Source: Pirellulaceae bacterium (GTDB lineage Bacteria; Planctomycetota; Planctomycetia; Pirellulales; Pirellulaceae). Taken from it: a DNA stretch of 64,000 nucleotides. This document shows positions 44,301-54,176 of the stretch, piece by piece. The DNA is taken from contig JAQWSU010000010.1 in assembly GCA_029243025.1 (NCBI GenBank), forward strand, positions 1 through 64,000. Direction: 5' to 3'. The notes beneath the pieces are model-generated. The model worked only from the letters and a program-made list of their open reading frames with translations. It was not told the DNA's origin and searched no databases. How positions within the stretch are numbered: position 1 is the first letter of the stretch; each line of letters starts with the position of its first letter. Both the position numbers and the translations under genes were made by a program.

Positions 44301-47300
44301 CTGATCGGCTGTCCCGGCAGCGATCAATCTGCCTCGAACAGTCAACCGAGCGTCAGGTTCGAAAAAGACAGACGTGCCGGGTTCAATCCTCAGTACGGCA
44401 TCAGCAGGAACCGATAACTCGCCCCTAATCTGATAAGGCCCCTCGGCTGCTGTCCAAACCGTCTCGCCGACCGGCAGATCGTTCCTAATTTCCTGCACAC
44501 TACCGTCATCGTACCAAACGTCGATAAAATCTTTGGCAACAATTTCGCCTGCCCCATCCGCACCACTTGTCGCCTGCACCACCAAGCGGTTGATACCGGG
44601 ATTGAGTGGAATGCCCGCAGGTCGCTGGTATCGTCCGGCTAACGAGAAGTCAAAACTCAGGTCCGCGTCATCAGGAGCAAATTGATGAACTTCAACGGCG
44701 ACGAGATTCTTGCCGTCCTGCAGAATTGCGGGATCGAGTGGAAAGGAATGATAAGTTCGTTCCGCCGATCCATTTCGAATATTGCTCAACGCCAGCGTAT
44801 CAGTAGCGATCTCACCTGCGGGGAGATTGCTGCGAGCAACTTCTTCCCCGTTAATATAAACAACCGCCCCATCATCTCGCAGCAAACGCATACTCAAGGT
44901 CAAATAGCTGGACGCATCTGCCAGATCGAATTCATGTCGAAAATAATAGGTAATGGGCTTCGCATCGGGATCATCCCCATCGTCGAGTACAGTTCGTTCA
45001 TCTTTATCGCCATAACCAAGCTGCGCACGCCCCTCCCCCCAATCTTCCGTAAGAGAGAATCCAAGCTGATTCCAGTCGGTGGAAGGCGTTTTTCCACCAT
45101 CCAGATAACTCCAGGTAGCTCCCGTCCTAACGGCTGTTCTGGTGTAACTACCAATTTCCCAACTGCTATTAGCGCTCAACGAAGCCGCTTGGCCGTTCAC
45201 CGTGAGAGAATTGGCTCGATAGTTAACCTGACCGTGTAACTCAGTCGAATCACGATCGCTCCGTAACACCCCGCTTTGATCGTCCAGATGATGTTCGATC
45301 GCAATACCGACAGGCGTAATCGACTTGACGTAAGCCGCACGTGCCTGCAAGTAGCTAAAGATATTGTCGATTTGCTCGGCTGTCTGCACATCGCGCAAAA
45401 CGGATTCAACAACGGTTCTCGCATCATCCGTCAGCAAGACGTTGTCGATCAAATCGTGCAAATGCTCATAATAACGAGGGCGAATCTCAGGGTGCAGTAT
45501 CAGCCGGCGCAACGCGGGCACGTTCGTGGCATTGAAGATACCACGGGTCACTCCCGAAAACAGTGAATCGAGGTCATGAGAAAGCATGACGAAGCGGGAA
45601 TCCTCAACACCGCGGTACATCGCATAGTCGTCGCCGGCCCGATCGCCATTGACTAATCCGCCTTCGGTATTACCCAGCAGCGCATGAAGCCCGAAATAGC
45701 GTAACCACTGATCGATGTCGACCACTTCTGCAACTTGTTCGAGGTAGGTTTCATCGGGCGCATTGTTCAAGACATGGGTCAAATGAATCACGTCTGACCA
45801 ATCGGCCTCACTCTCATTCGTCAACTTGATATAGCTGACGTAGGCTACCGGATCTTCGTAGTAAACTAAGCCTGCGCCGCGACCGCCCGCGGGGGATTCG
45901 TTAGGACGTCGACCTTTGTAAATATTTCCGCCGTCATCGAGTGGAAAATGTTTCTCGGCAAAATCACCGTTTAAAGGCTCAATATGAGCATAGAATCTTT
46001 CGCCGAAAAGATTGACGCCATTGCTAAACATTTGCACCGGCTTCGCGTCGAATGTAGGCAAAGCGGCCATTCGAAACAAAGCACTTCCGGCAATCTGATC
46101 TTCAGGATGGTCGACGTTAAGATTGATCGCCGTCACTCCCTGCCAGGGATTGTCAGACGGAATATTGATTCGATTGTTCGGCGGATTCGCGTTACGACTC
46201 CCACTCCCGCGAATTCGAATTCCTGTGTTGTAGCGCACATTGATCCCTGCCTGATCAACACTAATGAACGTCGCATTCATCTCCGCATCACTTCGACGTT
46301 TGATGTCCGTGAACTCCTGACGCTCGGCGGCAGTCATGATTTCAAAGTACTGCGGATGACTTGCAGGTCCCCAAGCGATCGTTGGATCAAAAGCATCGAT
46401 GACCTGGTACAACGCATTTGTCATTTGCCCGGACTCGGCCGTCGGTGCGGGCCAACTGCGTGAATTGCCTGCCTCGTCTGTCGCTTGCACAAAAAACTCG
46501 ACAACCGCTAGATCGCCTTGGGCGGGAATCGTCGCCAAATAATTGCGATCACCAGCGATTTCATCACCCGCGTTCCCATCGTCTATCATCGACGTGGAAT
46601 TGAATTCTGGTTGCCCATCGATGCGCCAATTCAGCGTCACCTGGATCGGATTGAGTCTCTCGTCGACAATCTGCGTCGTAATCACCACAACATCGGTCGA
46701 ATGGGGAATCGCTGGGGAATGTTGCGTCTCGAGAATCAAGGGAGCCAAATCCGCTGAAACCACGGAATTCGCAGCACCGGGCGTTCCGGCTACCATGGAA
46801 CTGGCGGCCCAATTCTGACCAAATTCAGCGGAGACCTCACTGCTTTTGCGTTCTAATGATTTTCCACCGCCATCGTGATCATCGAGCCAAACCCAACCTT
46901 GTGAACCGAGGTCATTTGGCCCCCGGCCTCTGACCGCCCAGTCTCCTTCGTCTGCATAAACGACTCGGTCAATTCGTTCGTCAGCAGCGTCCCGCAAGTT
47001 AATCGTATCTGAACGATTACTCAGCCGGCCCACCCAGGGACCGACTACCTGGATTTGATCACTGTAGATGGCCTGAAACGCCGCTGGGTCCGCGGCAATG
47101 ACCAGGAATTCTCCCGTCCCCAGCGTTAGCTCGGGAAAGTCGAAATCAATGCCACCCGACAACCGCCAACCGGCTAAATCAACGGGTTCAATTCCTCGAT
47201 TGAGCACTTCGATGAACTCTTCTTCGTCACGTTCACTACGAGGGTGGTACATGACCTCATTAATGATCAGCGTCCGCAACGGATCATCTATCGGAGCTTG

Positions 47301-47813
47301 CAAATTAGCGGCCCCGGGAGTCACCACGGTAAAGTAGCCAGCTTCTGACAGATCGGTTGAGACGCCATAGGAAACATTGCTGACTTGGCCGGGAAACTCA
47401 GGCGCAAACGAATCTTCAATCGTTGAACCATCCGGTCGCACCAACGCAAGAAATTCCCCGTCTCCACTCAACTTGAAATTAGCGTGCAATTCGGCCGACG
47501 GATCGGACCGGTTTTTTCCAGATGCACGAACGAGCTGATACTCTCCTCCGTCCAGATCTACACTCGGAAACTGCCAGCGAGTGAGGTCCAGGGAATCATC
47601 CGTCAGATGCCAACCTTGCAACGAAACAGGCTCCGAGGAGGCATTGTGTATTTCAATCCAATCGCTAAAGTCCCCATCCTGATCGACCAAGCCGGAATCG
47701 TTGACCGCCAGGAATTCGGATATCACCAAATCAGCCGCCAACAATTGGCGCGATTCAAGCTGCTCGAATCCAGACAAACTCTGAAAACGTGATCGTTCGC
47801 TTTTTACCATCAT
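41376..47813 (-). CDS. giant LEPR-XLL / lamin-tail / CotH / beta-helix / dockerin-like surface protein
   Basis: About 2,145 residues. ATG 47813 is preferred because AGGA lies seven bases upstream; 47831 is the longer alternative. Order: LEPR-XLL-type head (FEQLESRQLLA, about 17-27); two lamin-tail domains (about 30-150 and 185-340); a CotH-kinase-like domain (about 480-860) with the IEP segment and DLDSLF metal-type motif near 746; a sugar-binding-like sandwich (about 930-1110); a right-handed beta-helix (about 1140-1500); lamin-tail domains at about 1640-1770 and 1788-1900; and four Asp-rich dockerin-like loops (about 1924-2045). The tail has RVAAS repeats and ends near IDRFF. CotH kinases phosphorylate proteins in Bacillus spores; extracellular activity here is untested. 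It lies 318 bases from its paralogue. Confidence 0.85.
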   Translation of the reverse strand: MMVKSERSRFQSLSGFEQLESRQLLAADLVISEFLAVNDSGLVDQDGDFSDWIEIHNASSEPVSLQGWHLTDDSLDLTRWQFPSVDLDGGEYQLVRASGKNRSDPSAELHANFKLSGDGEFLALVRPDGSTIEDSFAPEFPGQVSNVSYGVSTDLSEAGYFTVVTPGAANLQAPIDDPLRTLIINEVMYHPRSERDEEEFIEVLNRGIEPVDLAGWRLSGGIDFDFPELTLGTGEFLVIAADPAAFQAIYSDQIQVVGPWVGRLSNRSDTINLRDAADERIDRVVYADEGDWAVRGRGPNDLGSQGWVWLDDHDGGGKSLERKSSEVSAEFGQNWAASSMVAGTPGAANSVVSADLAPLILETQHSPAIPHSTDVVVITTQIVDERLNPIQVTLNWRIDGQPEFNSTSMIDDGNAGDEIAGDRNYLATIPAQGDLAVVEFFVQATDEAGNSRSWPAPTAESGQMTNALYQVIDAFDPTIAWGPASHPQYFEIMTAAERQEFTDIKRRSDAEMNATFISVDQAGINVRYNTGIRIRGSGSRNANPPNNRINIPSDNPWQGVTAINLNVDHPEDQIAGSALFRMAALPTFDAKPVQMFSNGVNLFGERFYAHIEPLNGDFAEKHFPLDDGGNIYKGRRPNESPAGGRGAGLVYYEDPVAYVSYIKLTNESEADWSDVIHLTHVLNNAPDETYLEQVAEVVDIDQWLRYFGLHALLGNTEGGLVNGDRAGDDYAMYRGVEDSRFVMLSHDLDSLFSGVTRGIFNATNVPALRRLILHPEIRPRYYEHLHDLIDNVLLTDDARTVVESVLRDVQTAEQIDNIFSYLQARAAYVKSITPVGIAIEHHLDDQSGVLRSDRDSTELHGQVNYRANSLTVNGQAASLSANSSWEIGSYTRTAVRTGATWSYLDGGKTPSTDWNQLGFSLTEDWGEGRAQLGYGDKDERTVLDDGDDPDAKPITYYFRHEFDLADASSYLTLSMRLLRDDGAVVYINGEEVARSNLPAGEIATDTLALSNIRNGSAERTYHSFPLDPAILQDGKNLVAVEVHQFAPDDADLSFDFSLAGRYQRPAGIPLNPGINRLVVQATSGADGAGEIVAKDFIDVWYDDGSVQEIRNDLPVGETVWTAAEGPYQIRGELSVPADAVLRIEPGTSVFFEPDARLTVRGRLIAAGTADQRIRFTTVPGQPFVPDLEGLPEGPARWAGIQFRGSKSPENTIAFADLEYAQDSNGSIGVINSQLVVDDVSFAGTHLRMIYGNNASLVVRNSVFPDMFAANEDPAQLRLDNVSEHIKLSGRTPEGGLLLIQNNQFGTNKGHNDVIDADSNRVANGPILQILDNVFQGAGDELLDLGGDVYVAGNLFKHVSKDDSTSDRGYANAISTGDAGANTTLVVARNVFYDVDHGINLKNNAATIFENNTVVQVHPDFEDRFGNPSVNAAINLFVDEPGAKPGKGAFVAGNIFADLPRVFGNVDLPAGQITGLQLENNLLSPEVALVAVADRSSNTINLGSGNQVGDPRLTDPLGGDFSLGLGSVAIAQIQGYDFGAGVAEGAWISGEPTSPTVERDVVLTVGGPGIFAYQYRLNGGAWSDTLSIGNGYDPNGTIRTDQIELAGLSDGEYTVELLGRDFAGNWQTVPTTSQTWTVKGQADNLIISELLAVNQETLVNFGAQPDLVELHNAGNETVNLRGMSLSDDPSDPTKFVFTDDLLIQPGGYLSLIADDANTPGLHLGFSLRREGEGVFLYEAVGEQAGNLVDSVEFGLQIPDYSIGRVGIDRDWALTVPTLGAPNQRAFVGDAKSVVINEWLAESSEQSDFVELYNSDPLPVELSHYYFSDVVDGTPQRHQFAALSFIEGNGFTVLRADGDPKEGANQLDFKLSSDQESLGLVDAELKPIDIVVYQPQTPGLSQGRLTDGGVDFATFELPSPGWANGGGFPGDFNRDAIVDLLDVELICAAVQNGAEPLGPYDLNRDSRVSDLDLRYLIETVLKTSFGDANLDGVFNSADFVTVFQVGHYEDGLVGNSTWATGDWNCDGEFSSADFVTAFRRGAYTASAVPVAAVPLNRQIAASRVAASRVAASRPENCREIDRFSSIQIDAVRGRSVAELLPAATNIAWCAGKPSQQRIDRFFAGNSASDSELLDEQTLASLLEGRFA
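41602..41646. repeat. 15-bp tandem repeat in the tail of the giant gene
   Basis: Three copies of CGACTGGCAGCGACG, the last with two changes at the end. They encode the RVAAS repeats following the dockerin-like module. The period is a multiple of three, so slippage keeps the frame. Confidence 0.8.
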
Positions 47814-48131
47814 TCGCTGTTCCTGCCGCATGGAGCGAGAACGAGTGCACCGAAAACGCTCTGCGACTCAAAGAGTGAGCCTCGTCCGCATTACGTGAAC
47901 CCACGCGATCTACGACCGCTCCATTGCGAGAGTCAAAAAGAAATACGAAAAGCGCCCCATAATCGTCAACCACCGAACGAAAGCTCAACGGCCTCGATAT
48001 GCCCCGAGTAGGACGCTCATTTTGAGTATATTCCAAGACGCGATTTTTCGGCAAGGATTCTGAACAATGTTCAAGAGAAAAAACAAATTCGGAGGCCAAA
48101 CGCATTGCCAAACGGCCCATTGATTCGCGGC
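47814..48131. other. intergenic region between the two giant CotH genes
   Basis: About 318 bases. A 121-codon minus-strand frame crosses it, but its protein resembles no family and overlaps the downstream gene's start, so I do not call it. No hairpin with a T-tract was found, leaving open whether the two giant genes share a transcript. Confidence 0.35.
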
Positions 48132-51100
48132 CTACATTTGTTCAAAAAAACGATCAATTATCGCTGGTTTCAGCAGCGCATTCCTCAGCCGTTGTGAACG
48201 TTTCTCAAAAACTTGAAAGTTTTCGTTCTCCTGCCTGTCACGCTCAGGCAACAACGGTTTGCTGGGAGAATCCAACTTCGGCATTCGCAGCCGATTCTTC
48301 CCGTTTCGTTCTCGCTCCGTCGGATCCGATTGCCAGACCGGCAGCCGGATTGGAATGGCCGCGATGCCAGCACTTAACCCTGCATATTCACCGGTTTGGA
48401 AAGCGACAACAATATCCGCCGTATCGAATTCTCCGTCACAATTCCAATCGCCCTCACCCCACGAAGAGTTGTCGAACAAAACGTCTTCATATTCATTCGC
48501 TTGGAAGACAAGTACCAAGTCACCGCTGTTGAAGATTCCATCCAGGTTGGCATCACCCGGAACCACACCGAGAATGTCTCGGATCAAGAATTGGTAATCG
48601 GAATCATCCGTCATTCCATCGCGATTTAGATCGAATTTTGGATTTCCAGAATTCGCCCGAACAGCGGAGCATAGCTCATCAATATCGACGACGTTCACGA
48701 GTCCGTCACCATTGAGATCACCCGGTGAAAATGGGTTGAAGTCCGTCTTACCTGGGGTTCGCTTTTGTGACTTCCAACTCGTTGCAAAATCACCGAAGGC
48801 ATCCGGGGCACGACGTGTTAATGCCTGCCGCGTGCCATTCAAATCGCTGGGCCAATCCTCCGAATTCCGATACGGAACGCGATCAACCAAAACTTGGGAT
48901 CGATCAGGATCCTCACGACCGTCAATCGACTCTCGTTCAATACGAACGATGCCGGTCTCATCTCCGAGCTCGCCCGTCATCGGCCCCAGCAAGTTCGCTG
49001 ACGAGTCGACGCTATACGCCAATCGAAATATTATTTCTCGCTCGGCGTCCAACTGTGGATCGAACTTCACAACGACCACCGCCTCGCCGGGTTGCAACGG
49101 GACACCAAGAGGCAACGAGAATTGGACAGATCCGTCAAGTGAGTAATCCCCGAGATCGATAACTGCAGCAGATCGATTGTAAATTTCCAGGTATTCGAAG
49201 TCGGCTGCCGTGAAGGGCCCATCATCATCGGGATCTTGCGGATCGTAAGCAACTTCGGTAATTACAATCGGCGGTAACTTCGGCCCGGAATTCTCAGCAC
49301 CCAAGGTGGCGATTTCCATCGGGAAAAGTCGGCCGTCCGCATCGGGCCAACGCCCCAGTGTGACCCCCGGATCGGTGGCCCCAAATTTAACTCGATCCAC
49401 AAATCGGATCGGCTTTCCCGTCGAAGCAGATTCGACAAGGAAGAGATCATCACCGCGAACCGCATTCAGTCCAAAACCAAATTCACTTTGTGCTAACGCT
49501 ACAAATTCATGTTCTGCGATACTGAATCCCTGAGGAATTTGATAGCGAGTCAGATTGTCTTGCGTATCGGTTAAGTACCAGCCACCTAGATCGAGATCAT
49601 TGGGCGTCGTGTTCAACAATTCAATTCGATCGAGAGTCGGTTCATCAGAATTTGCGAGGAGTTCATTGATGACGATTCGATTATCAGCACCAAGCCCAGC
49701 CACGCCCGGTGAACCTCCGATCTCACTGCTGCTACGGTAGTTGCTTGGATCCCCAGCCCCCCCCATCAAATCAATCACTTCCAACGAACTGCCCGCCCCA
49801 TCAGCTCGCTCAGGCCACGCATCCGAATCGTCGTACTGGAGTTTTGCAATCGGCTTCTCCAAAACATCGAATAATGAAATCAACTCACCACCGTTGCCCA
49901 GTTTCCCCTTATAAACCCATTGGCTAGCATCATCACCAAGCCCACGAGCGAGTAACAGGTCGTCTCCGAATCGCGAAGCGAAGGCTTCACGATTCCTGAC
50001 CACCGCCATCCGTTGGTTGGGAGCAAGCAGTTGGGACCCAAATTTGAAATCAATTCCCTCGCCACCGACACGCGAGAATTGTACTCCCGTCAAATCGATC
50101 GGACGATCGGCGATGTTCACTAGCTCGATGAATTCAAATTCATCGTTGTCGACATCCAATTCGCCAAATGGCAGCAAAGCGTCGTGCGGGTTGTAATTGA
50201 CTTCGGCCACTTTAAGATTAGTTGCATTGGCAGGAAGTGTGTCGGTGAAATATTCCGCCACACCGATGGCCGACCACTTATCCGCTGCTAGACGACGCGT
50301 CTTGAGCGTCGTTCGTTGCTGGATCTCGACGGCATCTCCTGCCAACGCGGTTGGGGAGATTGAACCATCAGGATTACGAGGATCACTACCGTCCAAGGTA
50401 TAGTAGATATTGCCGGTCGTCGCCGACATCTCGATACGCTGGCCAGCTTCGATTGCCCCGCTTGGCAAACTGAATTCAGGTGCGTCACGATAGAATCCAT
50501 TTCGGCGCAAGTCGCCTAGTAACGACCGAGAGCGAACGAAAAAAAACGAATCGAGATTCGAATTCACCACGGGTAACCAACGCTCATCACGCGTAAATAG
50601 CGTACCAATCGGTTGTCCACGTCCGTCTCCCCATCGAGCCGATTCGGCAACCAATGGTGATTTCACTTCTTCGACAAGATCCGCATAGAGAGCAGCCGGT
50701 ACATTTTTCTCAGGATACTCGGGATCGTACTCGGCGTTAGCCGGGTCGACAAAGTAGGCACCACCTGCCGTAAAGTGCTTTTGCACCCGATCACTGAAAT
50801 TTACTCGAAACGCTTCACTCTCTTTCAAGAGCTGATAGATCGCTCCCGGCCCTTCATTACCGACCTCGGCAATCGATTCTTTTTGTCCTTGATCGAGCGT
50901 GAACTCAGCATCCCAGACGTAGAACTGGAAACCTGTGCTATCGGGTCCCAAACGCCGTGACATGTAGTAGTTTCGAATCGGCCAATCGCCATTCTTGGCA
51001 TAGACATTTGTGATCAGGTAGTCGATGTAATTCTCGACATCCAAGAAGACTTCCCAATCATCATTGCGGGAACCGTCTAAGTTCCGCCCTTGGAGACGCA

Positions 51101-53771
51101 AATAGGCAGCCGTCTTGTCCTGTTGATTGCCAGCCCGAGCAACATCGCGCGATAAGTCAATCAGCCTGTTCCAGGCATCCAGGCTGCCGATCACAGCGCT
51201 GACACCTTCCTGTCCCAAATCTCCCGCATTCAAAACATCGTAGTCTTCCTTTTCGCCGCCGAAGTAATTTGCGGCGAATTGACCGTCAATACGCTCGACC
51301 GGATTGTACATCCCCCAATACAGTCCATTAATGAACAGGTGCATGTAAGTTCCATGCGAAGACAAATTACCCGTTTGCAACTGGGAACGTCGCAGGAATT
51401 CGTCCCGGATGTAATGGATCCCAACAAGATACTCGCCACTACTTGATCGAAGGGAAATCGAGTCAAACGTGGAGGCATTTTCGGAGCCAAAAAATGGGTA
51501 CTCGAGCTTGGACGCACCATACTCCTCTTTAAAGAGTAGTCGGAGGGAGCTTTTACTGGAAATGAAACGCGAAATTCCGCCCTGAATGCGAAGGCCTGCG
51601 TCAACCTGAAATCCAGCCCCACCGTCGTGCTCAATCAATTCCACGGAGGTGGGACGCTCCCACTCAACGCCCCGTTCGGTGGGATTGGAATAGATTCCAC
51701 GATTGCCGAATAGGTCATCCATTTCCATCACAATTGAAAGCGTCGGCACCGACTTGAGATCATTGCGAATCGTATCGGCATAGCGTGATCCATACCGGTC
51801 GGAGCCGTTTTGGCCAATGATCCGCGGATCCATCGCATAATCCGCATCCCATTGGCCCACCTCGCTTGGAAAACCTTTCCTTCTTGCGCTTGCGCGACTC
51901 TGAGTTAGTACATCTTCAACGAACAGAAAAGAACGAGTGCTCACCGAACTCGACTCGAATCCTTCACGAAAAGCTGCGGCCCGAAGCACGGTACCAGAAT
52001 CGACAGTCAAAGGTGAGTCGTAGACCGTTCCATGGGTGAGTGTGGGTACCGATCCGTCGGACGTATACACAATTTTGGCGTCAGCAGTCGACGTGGTCAA
52101 AGTCAGGTCGAAAGACTCGTCATAAAAACCGTGAACCTCGCTGAATTGAACCCCCTCAACCACACGAAACGGTGTTGTCAAATTGGGACTGCCGGGCGAC
52201 GCTGTCGGCAAATAGGCCGGTGTCGGATCCAGTTCACTCGTCGCCACCAGCCCCATTTGCAACAGAAAACTCTCATCGTCGGCAGTTGCTTTGAGCCCTT
52301 GATAGGACAAAACGTTCTTGCCCGCCCGCAACAAATCTACCGGAATGGCAATAAATTCCGATTCAATTGCTTGCGAATCTGGCCGAGGTGTCACTGCGAG
52401 TGAATTCCATCGCACCTCCGTGGGCACATTTCGTCTGATGACTTCTTGACCATTCAAATGGACCACTAGACCGTCATCGTACCGCGTGTCTACCACAATG
52501 CCGGAAAATGCCCCAGGATCCAACAGATCAAATTCTTGACGAATCCAAATCGACGCCGCCTGCCCCGTCAGCTCGGCGGTTAGATCATTATCAATCAGTC
52601 CTGAGAACGTATCCGACAATGAGCCAACACCATCAACCAACAGATTATCAATCAACAAGCCCGAATCATTGAATCGACTTTCCGAGTTAACCGCACCAAT
52701 ACCAAGGGTGTACGAACCCCCGCTCTCAAACGTATGAGAAAACTTCCGATAGCCCGATTCCCGGGCGAAAGAGGTGCCGGATGGCTGCTCGACATCAGCA
52801 ACACCAGCAAGTTCAATCACACCGACATCTGGCGCGATTGAAACGAAGGCAAAGTCATCAAAGCCGTTTGTCCTTGGCTCATTCGTAAGAAAATTCCAAT
52901 CAAACTCAATTCGACTACCCGCTTCCACTTCCAATTCACGCTTCAACACCGACCCACGGGTCACGGAACCATTGCCAACTTTGTCGAGAGCAAAACGTCC
53001 AAGCCCCAAGAAATTCTCCAAGCTAAAACGGGTTGGAGCGTCTTGTGAGGTGCGCAAGATTGCCTGCTGCCCACCCTGAGTTGGTTGCGAACCAACCGAA
53101 GCCGTGACCACGTCGGTCTCTCCTCGAACCTGCCAATTTTGAAAATCGCCCGCTTCAAAACCGACATTTGGCAAGCCTTTCCGCAATTCGTATCCCAAGC
53201 TTCCGGTTGCCTGGGTCCAATCCGCTTCATCAAAATCAACGGTGGTCCAGCTATTTCCCGTTTCGTCATTGTCGGCGGAAGGGATGGTAAATCGAAAAGA
53301 AGAATCTGGACCAATCAATTGGGTTTGGTCAACAACGAGACCAAAGGCAACATCAGATGACTGACGTGGGTATACCGGACTGAACTCCTGAGAAATGCCC
53401 TCTGGACCAACGAGTGCCAAATACTCCCCCGCGTTTCTCAAACGAAAGTTCGTGTGAAGTTCACCAGTTCCGTTCACACGATCCTTCCCCGATGCGAACA
53501 CGACTTGGTAGTCTCCAGCCGCAAGCTCCAACGGCGGGAGCGGCCACTTGTCCAAATCATCGGCGTCATCGGTCAAGGTCCAACCATTCAGCTGAACTCC
53601 TTCCGCAGTCGGGTTGTGAATCTCCAGCCAATCGCTGTACTCACCGTCTTCGTCCACCAACGTCGAACTATTGGCGGCCATGAATTCGCTGATCACCAAT
53701 GCATCGAAGGCTAACAGCCTGCGCGTCTCTAACGACTCAAAATGACAGAGCTTGATTCGACGCTTTCGCAT
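48132..53771 (-). CDS. giant LEPR-XLL / lamin-tail / CotH / dockerin-like surface protein
   Basis: About 1,879 residues, paralogue of the neighbour. ATG 53771 is used; GTG 53777 is an alternative. Order: LEPR-XLL-type head (FESLETRRLLAFDA); lamin-tail domain (about 25-140); a galactose-binding-like region (about 160-430); a chitobiase/hexosaminidase C-terminal-like segment (VYTSDGSVPT, near 569); a CotH-kinase-like domain (about 675-1050) with GLYWGMYNPVERIDG and YVWDAEFTLD; a second VYT-type segment (YYTLDGSDP, near 1124); lamin-tail domains near 1187, 1364 and 1504; four Asp-rich dockerin-like loops (about 1684-1800); and a charged tail ending IDRFFEQM. It lacks the beta-helix of its neighbour. 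I infer an extracellular assembly protein. Confidence 0.85.
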   Translation of the reverse strand: MRKRRIKLCHFESLETRRLLAFDALVISEFMAANSSTLVDEDGEYSDWLEIHNPTAEGVQLNGWTLTDDADDLDKWPLPPLELAAGDYQVVFASGKDRVNGTGELHTNFRLRNAGEYLALVGPEGISQEFSPVYPRQSSDVAFGLVVDQTQLIGPDSSFRFTIPSADNDETGNSWTTVDFDEADWTQATGSLGYELRKGLPNVGFEAGDFQNWQVRGETDVVTASVGSQPTQGGQQAILRTSQDAPTRFSLENFLGLGRFALDKVGNGSVTRGSVLKRELEVEAGSRIEFDWNFLTNEPRTNGFDDFAFVSIAPDVGVIELAGVADVEQPSGTSFARESGYRKFSHTFESGGSYTLGIGAVNSESRFNDSGLLIDNLLVDGVGSLSDTFSGLIDNDLTAELTGQAASIWIRQEFDLLDPGAFSGIVVDTRYDDGLVVHLNGQEVIRRNVPTEVRWNSLAVTPRPDSQAIESEFIAIPVDLLRAGKNVLSYQGLKATADDESFLLQMGLVATSELDPTPAYLPTASPGSPNLTTPFRVVEGVQFSEVHGFYDESFDLTLTTSTADAKIVYTSDGSVPTLTHGTVYDSPLTVDSGTVLRAAAFREGFESSSVSTRSFLFVEDVLTQSRASARRKGFPSEVGQWDADYAMDPRIIGQNGSDRYGSRYADTIRNDLKSVPTLSIVMEMDDLFGNRGIYSNPTERGVEWERPTSVELIEHDGGAGFQVDAGLRIQGGISRFISSKSSLRLLFKEEYGASKLEYPFFGSENASTFDSISLRSSSGEYLVGIHYIRDEFLRRSQLQTGNLSSHGTYMHLFINGLYWGMYNPVERIDGQFAANYFGGEKEDYDVLNAGDLGQEGVSAVIGSLDAWNRLIDLSRDVARAGNQQDKTAAYLRLQGRNLDGSRNDDWEVFLDVENYIDYLITNVYAKNGDWPIRNYYMSRRLGPDSTGFQFYVWDAEFTLDQGQKESIAEVGNEGPGAIYQLLKESEAFRVNFSDRVQKHFTAGGAYFVDPANAEYDPEYPEKNVPAALYADLVEEVKSPLVAESARWGDGRGQPIGTLFTRDERWLPVVNSNLDSFFFVRSRSLLGDLRRNGFYRDAPEFSLPSGAIEAGQRIEMSATTGNIYYTLDGSDPRNPDGSISPTALAGDAVEIQQRTTLKTRRLAADKWSAIGVAEYFTDTLPANATNLKVAEVNYNPHDALLPFGELDVDNDEFEFIELVNIADRPIDLTGVQFSRVGGEGIDFKFGSQLLAPNQRMAVVRNREAFASRFGDDLLLARGLGDDASQWVYKGKLGNGGELISLFDVLEKPIAKLQYDDSDAWPERADGAGSSLEVIDLMGGAGDPSNYRSSSEIGGSPGVAGLGADNRIVINELLANSDEPTLDRIELLNTTPNDLDLGGWYLTDTQDNLTRYQIPQGFSIAEHEFVALAQSEFGFGLNAVRGDDLFLVESASTGKPIRFVDRVKFGATDPGVTLGRWPDADGRLFPMEIATLGAENSGPKLPPIVITEVAYDPQDPDDDGPFTAADFEYLEIYNRSAAVIDLGDYSLDGSVQFSLPLGVPLQPGEAVVVVKFDPQLDAEREIIFRLAYSVDSSANLLGPMTGELGDETGIVRIERESIDGREDPDRSQVLVDRVPYRNSEDWPSDLNGTRQALTRRAPDAFGDFATSWKSQKRTPGKTDFNPFSPGDLNGDGLVNVVDIDELCSAVRANSGNPKFDLNRDGMTDDSDYQFLIRDILGVVPGDANLDGIFNSGDLVLVFQANEYEDVLFDNSSWGEGDWNCDGEFDTADIVVAFQTGEYAGLSAGIAAIPIRLPVWQSDPTERERNGKNRLRMPKLDSPSKPLLPERDRQENENFQVFEKRSQRLRNALLKPAIIDRFFEQM

Positions 53772-54176
53772 GATCACTTTCGAGCTGAATCGACGCTGGC
53801 ATCGTTCGCACGCGACACCAATCCGGCCTTCTCACGATAAGCAGGATCGCGGCGAAATACATCTATTTTGTTCTAGCAGACGGCTCCATATTTGACAGAA
53901 CTTGCACAATTCGGCAGCTTTGTGTCAAGACGAGAGAACTCAAAACGGCCAGCGCGGAAAAGCGTCAAGCGGTTTTAGCTGCAAAAACGCGCTAAGAAAC
54001 AGTGTCACCGGGACCCCAGACGGGGCGAAATGCCCGAAAAATTCGATAGCCCACTCTCAGCCACGAATCCTGCGGCCCCTCTAACCGCCGAAGCGATTGC
54101 CCGACTCAGTACGAACGCAACCCATTTCGACGTCGAGACAAAGGCGAGAGGATCTGCCAAACGCTCGATCACCAGG
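53772..54176. other. intergenic region
   Basis: About 400 bases upstream of the giant gene and downstream of the ABC operon, both on the minus strand. Short frames on the plus strand have no resemblance to known proteins. It should hold the promoter of the giant gene, which I cannot place with confidence. Confidence 0.35.
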
